DNA of 6,529 nucleotides from 13-1-40CM-64-14 sp036393975 (GCA_036393975.1 DASWFZ010000178.1:1-6529); one strand, 5' to 3'. Counted from the stretch's first letter, positions 1-5,163 are shown. The notes: a model not told the origin generated them from the sequence alone. Program-made: numbers and translations.

Positions 1-59
1 CTCCTTGGGCTGTTCTTCACCGGATAGACCAACAATGCGCCTCGAGATCGACACGCCCG

Positions 60-181
60 GCGACACGCCTCGCTCTCCTTAGGTGCTGAAGGAGAGCAGG
101 GAGATGCCGGTGCTCGACACAACGCGCCATGACGTCGTCAATGCGGCCGAGCCGCGGCTTAGACAATCCTCTGGCGCTCAT
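60..181 (-). pseudogene. Degraded N-terminus of a beta-lactamase-family serine hydrolase
   Basis: Read on the minus strand from the ATG at 181, the peptide contains GLSKPRLGRIDDVMARCVEH. This resembles the opening segment of class C beta-lactamase-like/EstB-type serine hydrolases, which typically begin with a 'GLSxARLxRxxDVMxxYVERGExPG' pattern before the catalytic domain. After that the similarity blurs: the residues LRRARRVAGRVDLEA could be a shifted version of the usual RRGEVHVDxIG stretch. The frame stops at 17. No SxxK, YxN or other catalytic motif is present. A 9-bp palindrome at 72-97 lies exactly where the similarity weakens. I infer a truncated, disrupted gene relic. The resemblance is from memory of the family, so chance similarity is possible. 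Confidence 0.35.
72..97. repeat. Perfect 9-bp inverted repeat with 8-nt loop
   Basis: GCTCTCCTT at 72-80 is perfectly complementary to AAGGAGAGC at 89-97, with an 8-nt loop. There is no T-run on either side, so it is not a classic intrinsic terminator. It sits inside the hydrolase relic and may be part of what disrupted it. Confidence 0.6.
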
Positions 182-282
182 CGCCGGTTTCCTTCCACGA
201 TCGATTTCATTCATCCTCTAGTCGATCGCCGGGGCCCGATTTCGACACTGGTGAGAACAATGCACCCGCAATAAGCAGGTTT

Positions 283-1284
283 GCGCGGGGCCTGCACACC
301 GGGGGCCGGATCTACGGCTATCGCTCCGTGCCGATGGTGGATCCCTCCGGCCGAACGGACGCGACGGGGCAGAGCCGCTCGTCCTCGGCACGGCCCTCGC
401 CGTGGAGCCCGCCGAGGCGCGGACCGTCGAGTGGTTCACCGGCGGGGTGGGCCTCCGGGCGATCGCCCATCGGCTCAATGCCGAGCAGATCCCCTTCCCC
501 GCAGAACCCACCCGGCGGGGCGCTAGGCGCAAGGGCTGGGCGTCCAGCGCGGTGCGGGTGATCCTCCTGAACGAGAAGTACGTCGGGCGGTGGGTCTACG
601 GGCGGCGGATATTCGTGAAAGATCCGCTGACCGGCCGGCGGCAGGCGCGCCTCCGGCCGCGGGCCGAACGGCAGGTCTCCGAGCATCCCGACCTCCGCCT
701 CGTCGAACCGGAGGTGTGGGAGACCGTCCAGGAGAAGTTCCGGCGCCAGGCCGCCAGCTACCCGCGGTCGAGGGGCCGCCTCGCCGGACGGACGGCGGGC
801 AGCCCGTCCGGTCGGGCATCACTCTTCTCGGGCGTGCTCCAGTGTGCGGGGTGTGGCGGGACGCTGGTGGTCGTCAGCGGCGACCCGCATCGCGCCGAGG
901 GCCGCTACGGCTGCGGCTTCCACCGCGAGAAAGGCTCCCTCGTTTGCGCCAATGCCCTCACCGTCAAGATCGCTACGGTGGAGCGCCGGCTGCTGGAGGC
1001 GATTCGCACGAAGATCTTAAGTCCCGAGGCCGTGCGCTACCTCATCACGGCCGTGAACCAACACCTCGACGCGTTCCGCGCCACGGAAGGCGAGGCCCGG
1101 CGCCGCCTCGAGCAGGGGCTGCAGCAGGTCGAGGAGGAACTCCTGAACGTCGAGCGGGCTATCCTGGCCGGGGTCGTGAGCGAGACCACGGCGGCGCTCG
1201 TGCAGGATCGCCGAGGCCCGCATGGCGGATGGCCGCGCGGACGCGATCGCGGCTCTAAAGCGCGGGCCTCGCAGCCCCGACTAG
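283..1284 (+). pseudogene. Large serine recombinase, catalytic domain lost, two frameshifts
   Basis: The intact family consists of an N-terminal resolvase catalytic domain, a 'Recombinase' DNA-binding domain (PF07508 type), a zinc ribbon (PF13408 type) and a coiled coil. Here the sequence starts directly in the Recombinase domain with GLHTGGRIYGYRSV (292 on, frame 1). It shifts to frame 3 near 365-375, where LVLGTALAVEPAEARTVEW continues the domain, followed by VGLRAIAHRLN and NEKYVGRWVYG. The zinc ribbon shows CAGC (codons at 843 and 852), then Cys codons at 912 and 954. A Glu/Leu-rich coiled coil follows (about 1080-1205). Near 1208 the frame returns to 1 (AEARMADGRADAIAALK) and ends at TAG 1282-1284. 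The segment between VEW and GVGLRAIA is also a few residues shorter than usual. No resolvase catalytic Ser region is found upstream. It is a dead integrase or recombinase. An open frame at 402-1502 exists but does not represent a functional protein. Confidence 0.85.
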
Positions 1285-1329
1285 TGGCGGGGGCTGCAAG
1301 CAGCGGCCCGCGTGGAGTCTCCGTATGTC

Positions 1330-1464
1330 TTCGTGACCGCGCAGAAGGCTACCGAGCGAAGCGGCTGGATCGAGGACTACAACACCCGGGCGCCCCACTC
1401 GGCGCTCGGGATGCGGAGCCCGGTCGACTACCGGGCGGCAGCGACTCTAAGCTCCTCCCGGTGA
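1330..1464 (+). mobile_element. IS3-family transposase (OrfB) C-terminal fragment
   Basis: In frame 1 the peptide WIEDYNTRAPHSALGMRSPV, followed by DYRAA, ends at TGA 1462-1464. This is the characteristic C-terminal signature of IS3-family OrfB integrases (W...YN..RPHSALG..SP..Y). Only the last ~40 residues are recognisable. The DDE catalytic residues, OrfA and the left end are missing. The stretch begins right after the TAG that closes the recombinase relic, so an IS remnant abuts or was inserted into its 3' end. I could not identify a terminal inverted repeat or target-site duplication. Confidence 0.75.
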
Positions 1465-1738
1465 GCAGAACTTGGGGAGCACTCCACTCAGCCCTCACGT
1501 AGGAAGGAGCGCGCGTGCGGGTGGCAGAATCGGCCTGGGTGACGGGGGATGTTTGCGTTTTCCGGTGAGGCGGGTCAGCACTCACATCTAGTATTCATGC
1601 CGGGGAACACCCCGCCCCCGTCTCGCGCACTACGCGAAAAGGGGCGTCGCCAGCAGGGCGGCTTCTACAACCATAACCCTGCGCTCGGAAGTTGCATGTC
1701 GCCTGAGCCTTCTGATACTGTGCACGCTCGGTCACACC
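1465..1738. other. Gene-free stretch after the IS3 remnant
   Basis: No convincing gene on either strand. It contains two small hairpins: CGGGG/CCCCG around an AACA tetraloop at 1601-1614, and TCGCG/CGCGA just downstream (about 1622-1637). The frames open here have no family resemblance that I recognise. It probably includes leftover IS flank and the upstream region of the small gene at 1739, but I see no clear -35/-10 pair. Confidence 0.5.
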
Positions 1739-1963
1739 ATGGACTCAACAGCCGGCCTAAGCGCTTCCCCACTTCACGGGGTGATCCTCGGCCCACTCAG
1801 GGAGTTGTATGCGGACCGGATTGTGATAGCCGACAGGACCTTGTTCCTTCGCGACGGCGAGCCTTGCTACCACGTGGTCGGAGTGATCCTCGAAGTCCTG
1901 TACACGGAGAAGAACGGGCGGGCCTACGCGGACAAGGTTTCCTTGGCAGGTCGCGCAGGGTAG
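1739..1963 (+). CDS. Small hypothetical protein, paralogue of the one at 2449
   Basis: The product has 74 residues. The core LRELYADRIVIADRTLFLRD, followed by a second block VILEVLYTEKNGRAYADKVS, alternates hydrophobic and polar residues as in a small beta-barrel. There is no signal peptide or membrane segment. The pattern L-x-EL-x-ADR(I/V), then G..(I/L).(V/I)LYT and a final hydrophobic strand, is shared with the product at 2449. The two are paralogues separated by one unrelated gene. The ATG at 1739 is the first in frame, but no Shine-Dalgarno sequence is visible, so the N-terminal dozen residues are uncertain and translation could begin later. I do not recognise a function. The paralogy is the main evidence that the frame is real. 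Confidence 0.6.
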   Translation: MDSTAGLSASPLHGVILGPLRELYADRIVIADRTLFLRDGEPCYHVVGVILEVLYTEKNGRAYADKVSLAGRAG

Positions 1964-2031
1964 TCCCCCCCAACAATCAGATAGTCCCCCTCCTTCAAGG
2001 TAGACCCGCGCGGAGTCTGATCTTGCCTCGG

Positions 2032-2124
2032 GTGTACCGTTTGACGCCACGGCCCAGACAAGGCACGACTGAGCGGCTGGAATGGCAACTAGTGGAGATT
2101 GAGGCGAGGTTGGCCGGAAGTTAG
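2032..2124 (+). CDS. Possible micro-ORF or relic with amphipathic C-terminus
   Basis: A GTG at 2032 opens a 30-codon frame ending at TAG 2122-2124. The final part, TERLEWQLVEIEARLAGS, reads like a genuine amphipathic helix, unlike the low-complexity shadow frames nearby. There is no Shine-Dalgarno sequence. It lies in the 215-bp spacer between the genes at 1739 and 2179 and may be the tail of a decayed small gene. The rest of the spacer holds a C-run at 1965-1971 and nothing else I can assign. Confidence 0.2.
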   Translation: MYRLTPRPRQGTTERLEWQLVEIEARLAGS

Positions 2125-2165
2125 AGGCGCATACGGGTGCAACCACGGACTTTGATTCAACGAGC

Positions 2166-2172
2166 AGGAGGA
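2166..2172 (+). promoter_or_regulatory. Strong Shine-Dalgarno fixing the 2179 start
   Basis: AGGAGGA lies 6 nt before ATG 2179. It argues for that ATG over the in-frame GTG at 2137, which has no such site. Confidence 0.75.
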
Positions 2173-2178
2173 AACGTC

Positions 2179-2355
2179 ATGCCCTGCATTCGGTGCGGCA
2201 AGATTACGGTGAAGTTGTGTACGTGTTCAATCGAGGAGGCGAAGGAAGCGTTCTCGGCCTGGTCGGAGGTTGAGCTAGAACAGGCGATCAGCACGTTGAG
2301 GACGGTCTTGGACTCCAAGCAGAGCGCTCGCTGGAGACGCGACATGCCGAACTGA
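2179..2355 (+). CDS. Small cysteine-rich protein (CxxC...CxC), probably zinc-binding
   Basis: The product has 58 residues. It begins MPCIRCGKITVKLCTC, placing Cys at positions 3, 6, 14 and 16, a spacing suited to one bound metal ion. This is followed by an acidic amphipathic helix (SIEEAKEAFSAWSEVELEQA, then ISTLRTVLDSK). There is no signal peptide, so it is likely cytoplasmic. The start is well supported by AGGAGGA six bases upstream, one of the best ribosome sites in the window. A hairpin carrying the 21-bp repeat begins 11 bases after the stop. I do not recognise a named family. A small zinc-ribbon or regulatory protein is a guess from the cysteine pattern only. Confidence 0.7.
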   Translation: MPCIRCGKITVKLCTCSIEEAKEAFSAWSEVELEQAISTLRTVLDSKQSARWRRDMPN

Positions 2356-2365
2356 GACAGTGCGA

Positions 2366-2386
2366 AGAGCCCGAAGGGGCAGCCTC
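2366..2386. repeat. 21-bp intergenic repeat, copy 1
   Basis: A 21-bp sequence (core GCCCGAAGGGGCAGCCTC) is identical to 3593-3613. It lies just after the stop of the gene at 2179. A weaker match, GGAAGGGTCAGCCTC, occurs near 2928-2942 at the end of the gene at 2656. The first ~11 bases also have a near match (CTAAAGCCCGA) at 2645-2655. Confidence 0.85.
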
Positions 2387-2400
2387 GTTCGAGCCTCCCC
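2376..2400 (+). terminator. Hairpin after the 2179 gene
   Basis: GGGG at 2376-2379 pairs with CCCC at 2397-2400, and an inner CTC/GAG stem (2384-2386 with 2391-2393) closes a short GTTC loop. No U-tract follows, so this is a possible rather than a canonical intrinsic terminator. Confidence 0.4.
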
Positions 2401-2448
2401 ACCTAAAGTCCAATAGATTTCCCGTCCCCAAGGGAACACCTTGAGTCC

Positions 2449-2643
2449 ATGGTGGCCGGGGCGATGGTAGCTATTTTGGAAGAGTTACATGCGGACCGGG
2501 TTGACCTCGTTGGGAACGCAAGCATTCCGTTCAGCCCCGGTCTGGTCGTTAAGGGGATTTATCCAGGCGACCGGATCACAATCCTCTACACGCGCAACGA
2601 TGACGGAGAGGGAATGATGGTTCAGAGCATCACGCTTAGGTAA
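2449..2643 (+). CDS. Small hypothetical protein, paralogue of the one at 1739
   Basis: The product has 64 residues. The core AILEELHADRVDLVGNASIP and later GDRITILYTRNDDGEG align with the product at 1739 (shared L-x-EL-x-ADR and LYT-x(3,4)-G, ending in a hydrophobic strand). The DNA is also similar across the ADR segment: ATGCGGACCGG is identical in both genes. No signal peptide or membrane span is present. The pattern suggests a compact all-beta protein. ATG 2449 has only a weak, distant AAGGGA upstream; an alternative ATG at 2464 would trim five residues. The stop (TAA 2641-2643) is only 12 bases before the ATG of the next gene, so the two may be co-transcribed. Function is unknown. Confidence 0.6.
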   Translation: MVAGAMVAILEELHADRVDLVGNASIPFSPGLVVKGIYPGDRITILYTRNDDGEGMMVQSITLR

Positions 2644-2655
2644 GCCTAAAGCCCG

Positions 2656-2955
2656 ATGATTCCCGAGCCGCCCGACGCTGGACTGAGACAACAGGTCCGC
2701 GCCCGGTTGTCAAAGCGAGATTTGTTCGCGGCGACTGGCATCTCGTCGATACACCGTGGCACTGGGCGCCCGTGTATCGTGTGCGACCTTCCGATAGACT
2801 CGCCGACGCTGGAACGCGAAGTCGATGGTCCTAGTGTAGTCGGTCGCGCGCATCCTGCGTGCTACGTGATCTGGCGCGAGGAGTCTGCGGCTCTGAGGCA
2901 ACCGCCACCTAGAAGGTGGAACACGGAAGGGTCAGCCTCGCCCCGCGCCTGGTAG
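2656..2955 (+). CDS. Small protein with CxxC...HxxxC putative zinc site
   Basis: The product has 99 residues. The centre reads GTGRPCIVCDLPI (Cys40, Cys43), then about 20 residues later GRAHPACYVIWREES (His66, Cys69), an arrangement that could bind one zinc. I recall similar small bacterial proteins with a GxGxxCxxCxxxI...HxxCxxxW layout, usually of unknown function. The N-terminal helix (LRQQVRARLSKRDLF) is basic, so nucleic-acid binding is possible but unproven. It starts 12 bases after the previous stop, and no clear Shine-Dalgarno sequence is visible. The last ~18 codons (from QPPPRRW) are proline/arginine-rich and run into a degenerate copy of the intergenic repeat. The natural protein may therefore once have ended earlier. 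Confidence 0.65.
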   Translation: MIPEPPDAGLRQQVRARLSKRDLFAATGISSIHRGTGRPCIVCDLPIDSPTLEREVDGPSVVGRAHPACYVIWREESAALRQPPPRRWNTEGSASPRAW

Positions 2956-2962
2956 AAGAAGC

Positions 2963-2991
2963 CTACCTCTGCTCGCCAGCGGGCGAGGTAG
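2963..2991 (+). terminator. Hairpin after the 2656 gene
   Basis: CTACCTC (2963-2969) is perfectly complementary to GAGGTAG (2985-2991). Inside it GCTC pairs with GGGC, allowing one T-G wobble and a bulged T. The hairpin begins 7 bases after the stop codon. It is followed by a C/T-rich tract rather than a run of T, so termination is plausible but not certain. Confidence 0.5.
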
Positions 2992-3053
2992 AACCCTCCC
3001 TCTCTCCCTTACCCTGTACTCCCTCACCTTGACCTTCCTCCACGCCCCGTCCC
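2992..3053 (+). other. Pyrimidine-rich tract
   Basis: About 62 bases, roughly four fifths of them C or T, with only four G residues. This is unusual against the surrounding mixed-base DNA. It lies between the 2963-2991 hairpin and the ORF at 3054. It could be an unstructured RNA leader, a rho-utilisation-like segment (C-rich, G-poor RNA) or a triplex-prone tract; nothing in the sequence decides between these. Confidence 0.5.
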
Positions 3054-3203
3054 ATCAGCGAGCGCCAAGCCTGGGAAGAGGAACTGAAGAACGAACTGCC
3101 GGCCCTGATCGAGAACTACCAGCGGGAACTTGATGCCACGCCCCAGGAGCACAGGGAGCGCCGGGAGCGGCTAGCGTGGCAGGGTACAGAAGCGGACGGC
3201 TGA
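3054..3203 (+). pseudogene. Short charged helical ORF lacking a normal start codon
   Basis: An open frame from the in-frame TGA at 3030 to the TGA at 3201-3203 encodes about 49 residues that look truly protein-like. They include ISERQAWEEELKNELPALIE, then NYQRELDATPQEHRERRERLAWQ. This is an acidic/basic amphipathic helix with no low-complexity character. No ATG, GTG or TTG exists between the upstream stop and this segment. ATC at 3054 sits exactly where a Met-Ser-Glu-Arg start would be expected, so I suspect a mutated ATG, or translation from a rare ATC or ACG codon. No purine-rich ribosome site is present, since the leader is pyrimidine-rich. No family is recognised. Confidence 0.45.
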
Positions 3204-3267
3204 GGTTCACGCGAGGTTGACGGGCGCTGGCGGCTGATCGTGGGCGGCCCATAGATGGACTAGGGAA

Positions 3268-3298
3268 GTTTTTGGGAGGTGTCAGTGTAAAAACCTCC
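3268..3298. other. Two overlapping, mutually exclusive inverted repeats
   Basis: GTTTTT (3268-3273) pairs with AAAAAC (3289-3294), or GGAGGT (3275-3280) pairs with ACCTCC (3293-3298). The two right arms share bases 3293-3294, so both stems cannot form fully at once. This lies in the otherwise gene-free 3204-3402 spacer, about 100 bases before the next gene. The rest of that spacer shows no promoter that I can defend. Confidence 0.35.
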
Positions 3299-3402
3299 GG
3301 TCGGAGTAGGCACGGCCTTGCTCTATATCGCTTCCTTCTCCCTGATTTGATAGTTTCGCTACTGGCCCGTGTCTTGCTCGTCTGGGGCAAGGGAGGGCGC
3401 CC

Positions 3403-3594
3403 ATGCTCCAGATAATGGACCTTGCCAAGGAGAACGCTGCGCTGAAAGGTGAGCTAGAGCGAGTTCGTCAAGAAGCGGAGGCGCTTCAACGTCTTCTTTC
3501 TGACGCTGATGGCTCTGCTCAGACTACCTCCGACATGAGCGCGGCTTCGCGGTTCTGGCAGATCATTTCAGGGGCAGCAGCAGAAAAAGTCTAG
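3403..3594 (+). CDS. Short coiled-coil protein
   Basis: The product has 63 residues. The first half, MLQIMDLAKENAALKGELER and on to VRQEAEALQRLLSD, has heptad-spaced Leu/Val/Ala at about positions 7, 14, 18, 21, 25, 28 and 32, indicating a dimeric coiled coil. The second half is polar and ends with a possible short helix (SRFWQIISGAAAEKV). No signal peptide is present. GGGAGGG at 3391-3397 precedes ATG 3403 by 5 bases, a good ribosome site; the ATG at 3415 is a weaker alternative. The TAG stop overlaps the second copy of the 21-bp repeat by two bases and leads directly into a strong hairpin. Function is not recognisable; coiled coils of this size can be partner or regulatory proteins. Confidence 0.6.
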   Translation: MLQIMDLAKENAALKGELERVRQEAEALQRLLSDADGSAQTTSDMSAASRFWQIISGAAAEKV

Positions 3595-3613
3595 AGCCCG
3601 AAGGGGCAGCCTC
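3593..3613. repeat. 21-bp intergenic repeat, copy 2
   Basis: Identical over 21 bases to 2366-2386. It starts inside the stop codon of the coiled-coil gene and supplies the left arm of the hairpin at 3596-3639. Confidence 0.85.
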
Positions 3614-3639
3614 ACGAGGGCGGCTCCTCCCCTTCGGGC
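3596..3639 (+). terminator. Strong 11-bp hairpin after the coiled-coil gene
   Basis: GCCCGAAGGGG (3596-3606) is perfectly complementary to CCCCTTCGGGC (3629-3639). An inner AGCC/GGCT stem (3608-3611 with 3622-3625) extends the structure. There is no T-run on either strand. It may terminate transcription, protect a 3' end, or be the folded form of a repeat element. Confidence 0.6.
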
Positions 3640-3690
3640 GAAGGCCGGGCGCCTCGGCGTGACGGACCAGACGGGCACAACACGTAGATC

Positions 3691-3783
3691 TTACTTGGTA
3701 GTAAACACCTTGCCTTCGTCGGCGTCCTTCGTATCGGCCCGATACTTCGACCGTCTGCTCGCGGCACGGAGATTGCGGCTTAC
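3691..3783 (-). other. Possible relic of a small minus-strand gene
   Basis: On the minus strand a frame ending at TAA (3693-3691) reads SRRSKYRADTKDADEGKVFT and TK. This is a hydrophilic, balanced composition unlike most shadow frames. It opens right after a TGA, with no ATG, GTG or TTG, so it cannot be a complete gene. It lies in the 253-bp gap between the genes at 3403 and 3848, which otherwise holds only the hairpin. It may be a coincidence. Confidence 0.2.
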
Positions 3784-3847
3784 TCATCGACTCGTTCGTC
3801 CGTGATCCTATTTGCATTCCCCGCGCCACCAAAGCGAGGTGCGAACT

Positions 3848-4039
3848 ATGGCGAAAGTGTTGAAGTGTAAAGACGTTGTGCCTGGGTGCAAGACGATCCT
3901 TGAGGGGCGGGACGAGGTTGAAGTCGTGGTCAAGGAAGCTGAGCATGTTCTCGTTGCTCACAAGATGAAAAGGATTCCGGGCACTCTGCTGGCCCTGGTC
4001 ACAGCGGCGGTGGCGGATCGAGTCGAACTCGCTTATTGA
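3848..4039 (+). CDS. DUF1059 family small protein
   Basis: The product has 63 residues. The opening MAKVLKCKDVVPGCKTILEG and the later EAEHVLVAHKMKRIP match the layout of DUF1059 (PF06348) proteins: a KC.D..PGC pattern near the N-terminus, an acidic (D/E)-x-E segment, then AEH...AH before a final helix. Cys7, Cys14 and the two His residues could form a metal site, but no biochemical role is established for the family. The length is typical. GAGGTG at 3836-3841 is placed six bases before ATG 3848, which supports this start over the upstream TTG at 3812. Its 3' end is overlapped antisense by the decayed stub at 3999-4163, and its stop leads into the hairpin at 4038-4074. Confidence 0.88.
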   Translation: MAKVLKCKDVVPGCKTILEGRDEVEVVVKEAEHVLVAHKMKRIPGTLLALVTAAVADRVELAY

Positions 4040-4163
4040 CCGAGCGGCTTCTCGTGCTCAGCCCCGGCTCGGTCGGATGCCTTGCGTGTTGGCCGGCTAT
4101 CTCGGTGGCGCCCAGGCAGACGATGCCTCCCGCTCCCAGCTGCAGGAGCAGACGACGAGCCAT
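3999..4163 (-). pseudogene. Stub of an ABC substrate-binding protein: signal peptide only
   Basis: Read on the minus strand, an ATG at 4163 lies 7 bases after the stop of the SBP gene at 4171-5163. It encodes MARRLLLQLGAGGIVCLGAT followed by EIAGQ. This is the plan of an SBP leader in this family (M-x-RR, Leu/Ala/Gly-rich core, A-x-AQ-like end; compare MNRRTFISGI... next door). After that the sequence becomes HARHPTEPGLST and shows no mature-domain similarity. The frame closes at TGA 4001-3999 inside the antisense DUF1059 gene. The position at the end of a tandem SBP operon suggests the remaining start of a further paralogue whose body was deleted. Alternatively it could be a small exported peptide. 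There is no good ribosome site beyond coupling to the preceding stop. Confidence 0.5.
4038..4074. terminator. Hairpin between convergent transcription units
   Basis: GACCGAGC (4038-4045) pairs with GCTCGGTC (4067-4074), and GGCT (4046-4049) pairs with AGCC (4060-4063), leaving a 10-nt loop and a 3-nt bulge. It sits between the plus-strand DUF1059 gene and the minus-strand transporter operon, so it could act on both. No U-tract flanks it. Confidence 0.55.
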
Positions 4164-4170
4164 GTTGGGC

Positions 4171-5163
4171 TCATTCAATCACCTGATCCGCCCGCTGCAG
4201 GAGGGACTGCGGGATCGTCAGCCCGAGGGCCTTGGCCGTCTTGAGGTTGATCACCAACTCGAACTTCGTCGGCTGCTCAACGGGCAGGTCGGCCGGCTTG
4301 GCACCCTTGAGAATCTTGTCGATGTAGCCGGTGGCCCGTCGATAGTGGTCCGAATTGTCCACCCCGTACGACATGAGGCCTCCGGCGTCCACAAATACCC
4401 TCGCTTCGTAGATCGCTGGCACTCGGCTCCTTGCCGCGAACTCGACGGTGCGCTGTCGGTTAGCCACGGTCACGGTATCGGCCAAGACCAGCAACGATTC
4501 GGGCCGATCTCCACTCGTCATCGCCGCGAACAGTGGGTCGAAATCGTCAGGGCTTTGGATGGTAACAGAGTGAATGGCCAGTCCTAAGAGCTGCGCTCCG
4601 CCCTGCGTTTCTTGGAATCTGGTCTTCATGCCCTGGTTGGCCGAGTTCCACAGCACGGTCACCCGGGAGAGCTTGGGCAGCACCTGTTTGAGGAAATCCA
4701 GCCGCTTGGCCGCGAGCTGCGGGGCGATGAGGGATAGCCCTGTGACGTTTCCACCCGGGTGGGCGAGGCTCTCGACCAGCTTTACTTCGACCGGTTCTCC
4801 CACGTTGACCATGACGATGGGGATTGTGCTGGTCGCCTGTTTGGCGGCGAGGGCAGCGGGCGTACTGTTCGCGACCAGCACGTCAACCCTGAGATTGACT
4901 AACTCAGCGGCGAGGGCGGGAAACCGCTCCGTCCGCCCCTCCGCGTAGCGGATCTCCATGGTGACGTTCCGTCCCTCAACGTAACCGAGTTCACGCAGGC
5001 CTTGCGACAACGGAGCGAGTCCGGGGTTGGACCCTGGCAATTCCCTGAACCCGCTCGTCAGGTAACCAATCCGCCAGACCTTCCCCGCCTTCTGCGCCAC
5101 GGCGCCGAGCGGCACGGCGAGGAGGCCGAGCGTGATGCCGGAGATGAACGTCCGTCGGTTCAT
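4171..5163 (-). CDS. ABC transporter substrate-binding protein (COG2984/PF04392)
   Basis: The product is a complete 330-residue periplasmic binding protein of the ABC_sub_bind (TrpX-like) family, which captures a small ligand outside the membrane and delivers it to an ABC permease. Residues 1-24 form a leader with a Tat-like NRRTFIS start and a cleavable GAVAQ end. The mature domain opens with VWRIGYLTSG, then LRELGYVEGRN (57-66), AALAAKQAT (103-111), HPGGNVTGLS (135-144) and the near-invariant C-terminal KGAKPADLPVEQPTKFELV. Family members often sit near permease and ATPase genes, but neither is in this window, and the ligand cannot be read from sequence. Its ATG overlaps the TAA of the upstream SBP (TAATG), indicating translational coupling. 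The stop is followed 7 bases later by a decayed paralogue. Confidence 0.93.
   Translation of the reverse strand: MNRRTFISGITLGLLAVPLGAVAQKAGKVWRIGYLTSGFRELPGSNPGLAPLSQGLRELGYVEGRNVTMEIRYAEGRTERFPALAAELVNLRVDVLVANSTPAALAAKQATSTIPIVMVNVGEPVEVKLVESLAHPGGNVTGLSLIAPQLAAKRLDFLKQVLPKLSRVTVLWNSANQGMKTRFQETQGGAQLLGLAIHSVTIQSPDDFDPLFAAMTSGDRPESLLVLADTVTVANRQRTVEFAARSRVPAIYEARVFVDAGGLMSYGVDNSDHYRRATGYIDKILKGAKPADLPVEQPTKFELVINLKTAKALGLTIPQSLLQRADQVIE
4180..4203. repeat. SBP 3'-end repeat, copy 1 (24-bp identical core)
   Basis: The 24-bp core (includes CACCTGATCCGCCCGCTGCA) is identical to 5172-5195 and 6315-6338. High similarity extends roughly 150 bp further into each gene (about 4171-4330 here). Confidence 0.9.

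Noticed and set aside
402..1502. Single 366-aa open frame as an intact recombinase
   Set aside because: Its beginning lacks the start of the Recombinase domain (present in frame 1 upstream), and after ~1208 the true homologous sequence continues in frame 1. The C-terminal 95 residues are out-of-frame readings, including of the IS3 tail.
1549..2124. 191-aa plus-strand open frame
   Set aside because: It crosses the 1739 gene in another frame with Arg/Pro/Ser-rich shadow composition. Only its last ~30 codons look protein-like and are listed separately at low confidence.
3563..3961. 132-aa minus-strand open frame
   Set aside because: It overlaps the DUF1059 gene and the strong hairpin antisense and has shadow-like composition with no recognisable motif.
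1739..4039. Integron attC sites between the small genes
   Set aside because: The spacer hairpins do not show the RYYYAAC / GTTRRRY core pair at their ends, and no tyrosine integron integrase is visible.
4036..4587. 183-aa plus-strand open frame antisense to the SBP
   Set aside because: It is an antisense shadow of the well-supported SBP gene; no family features.
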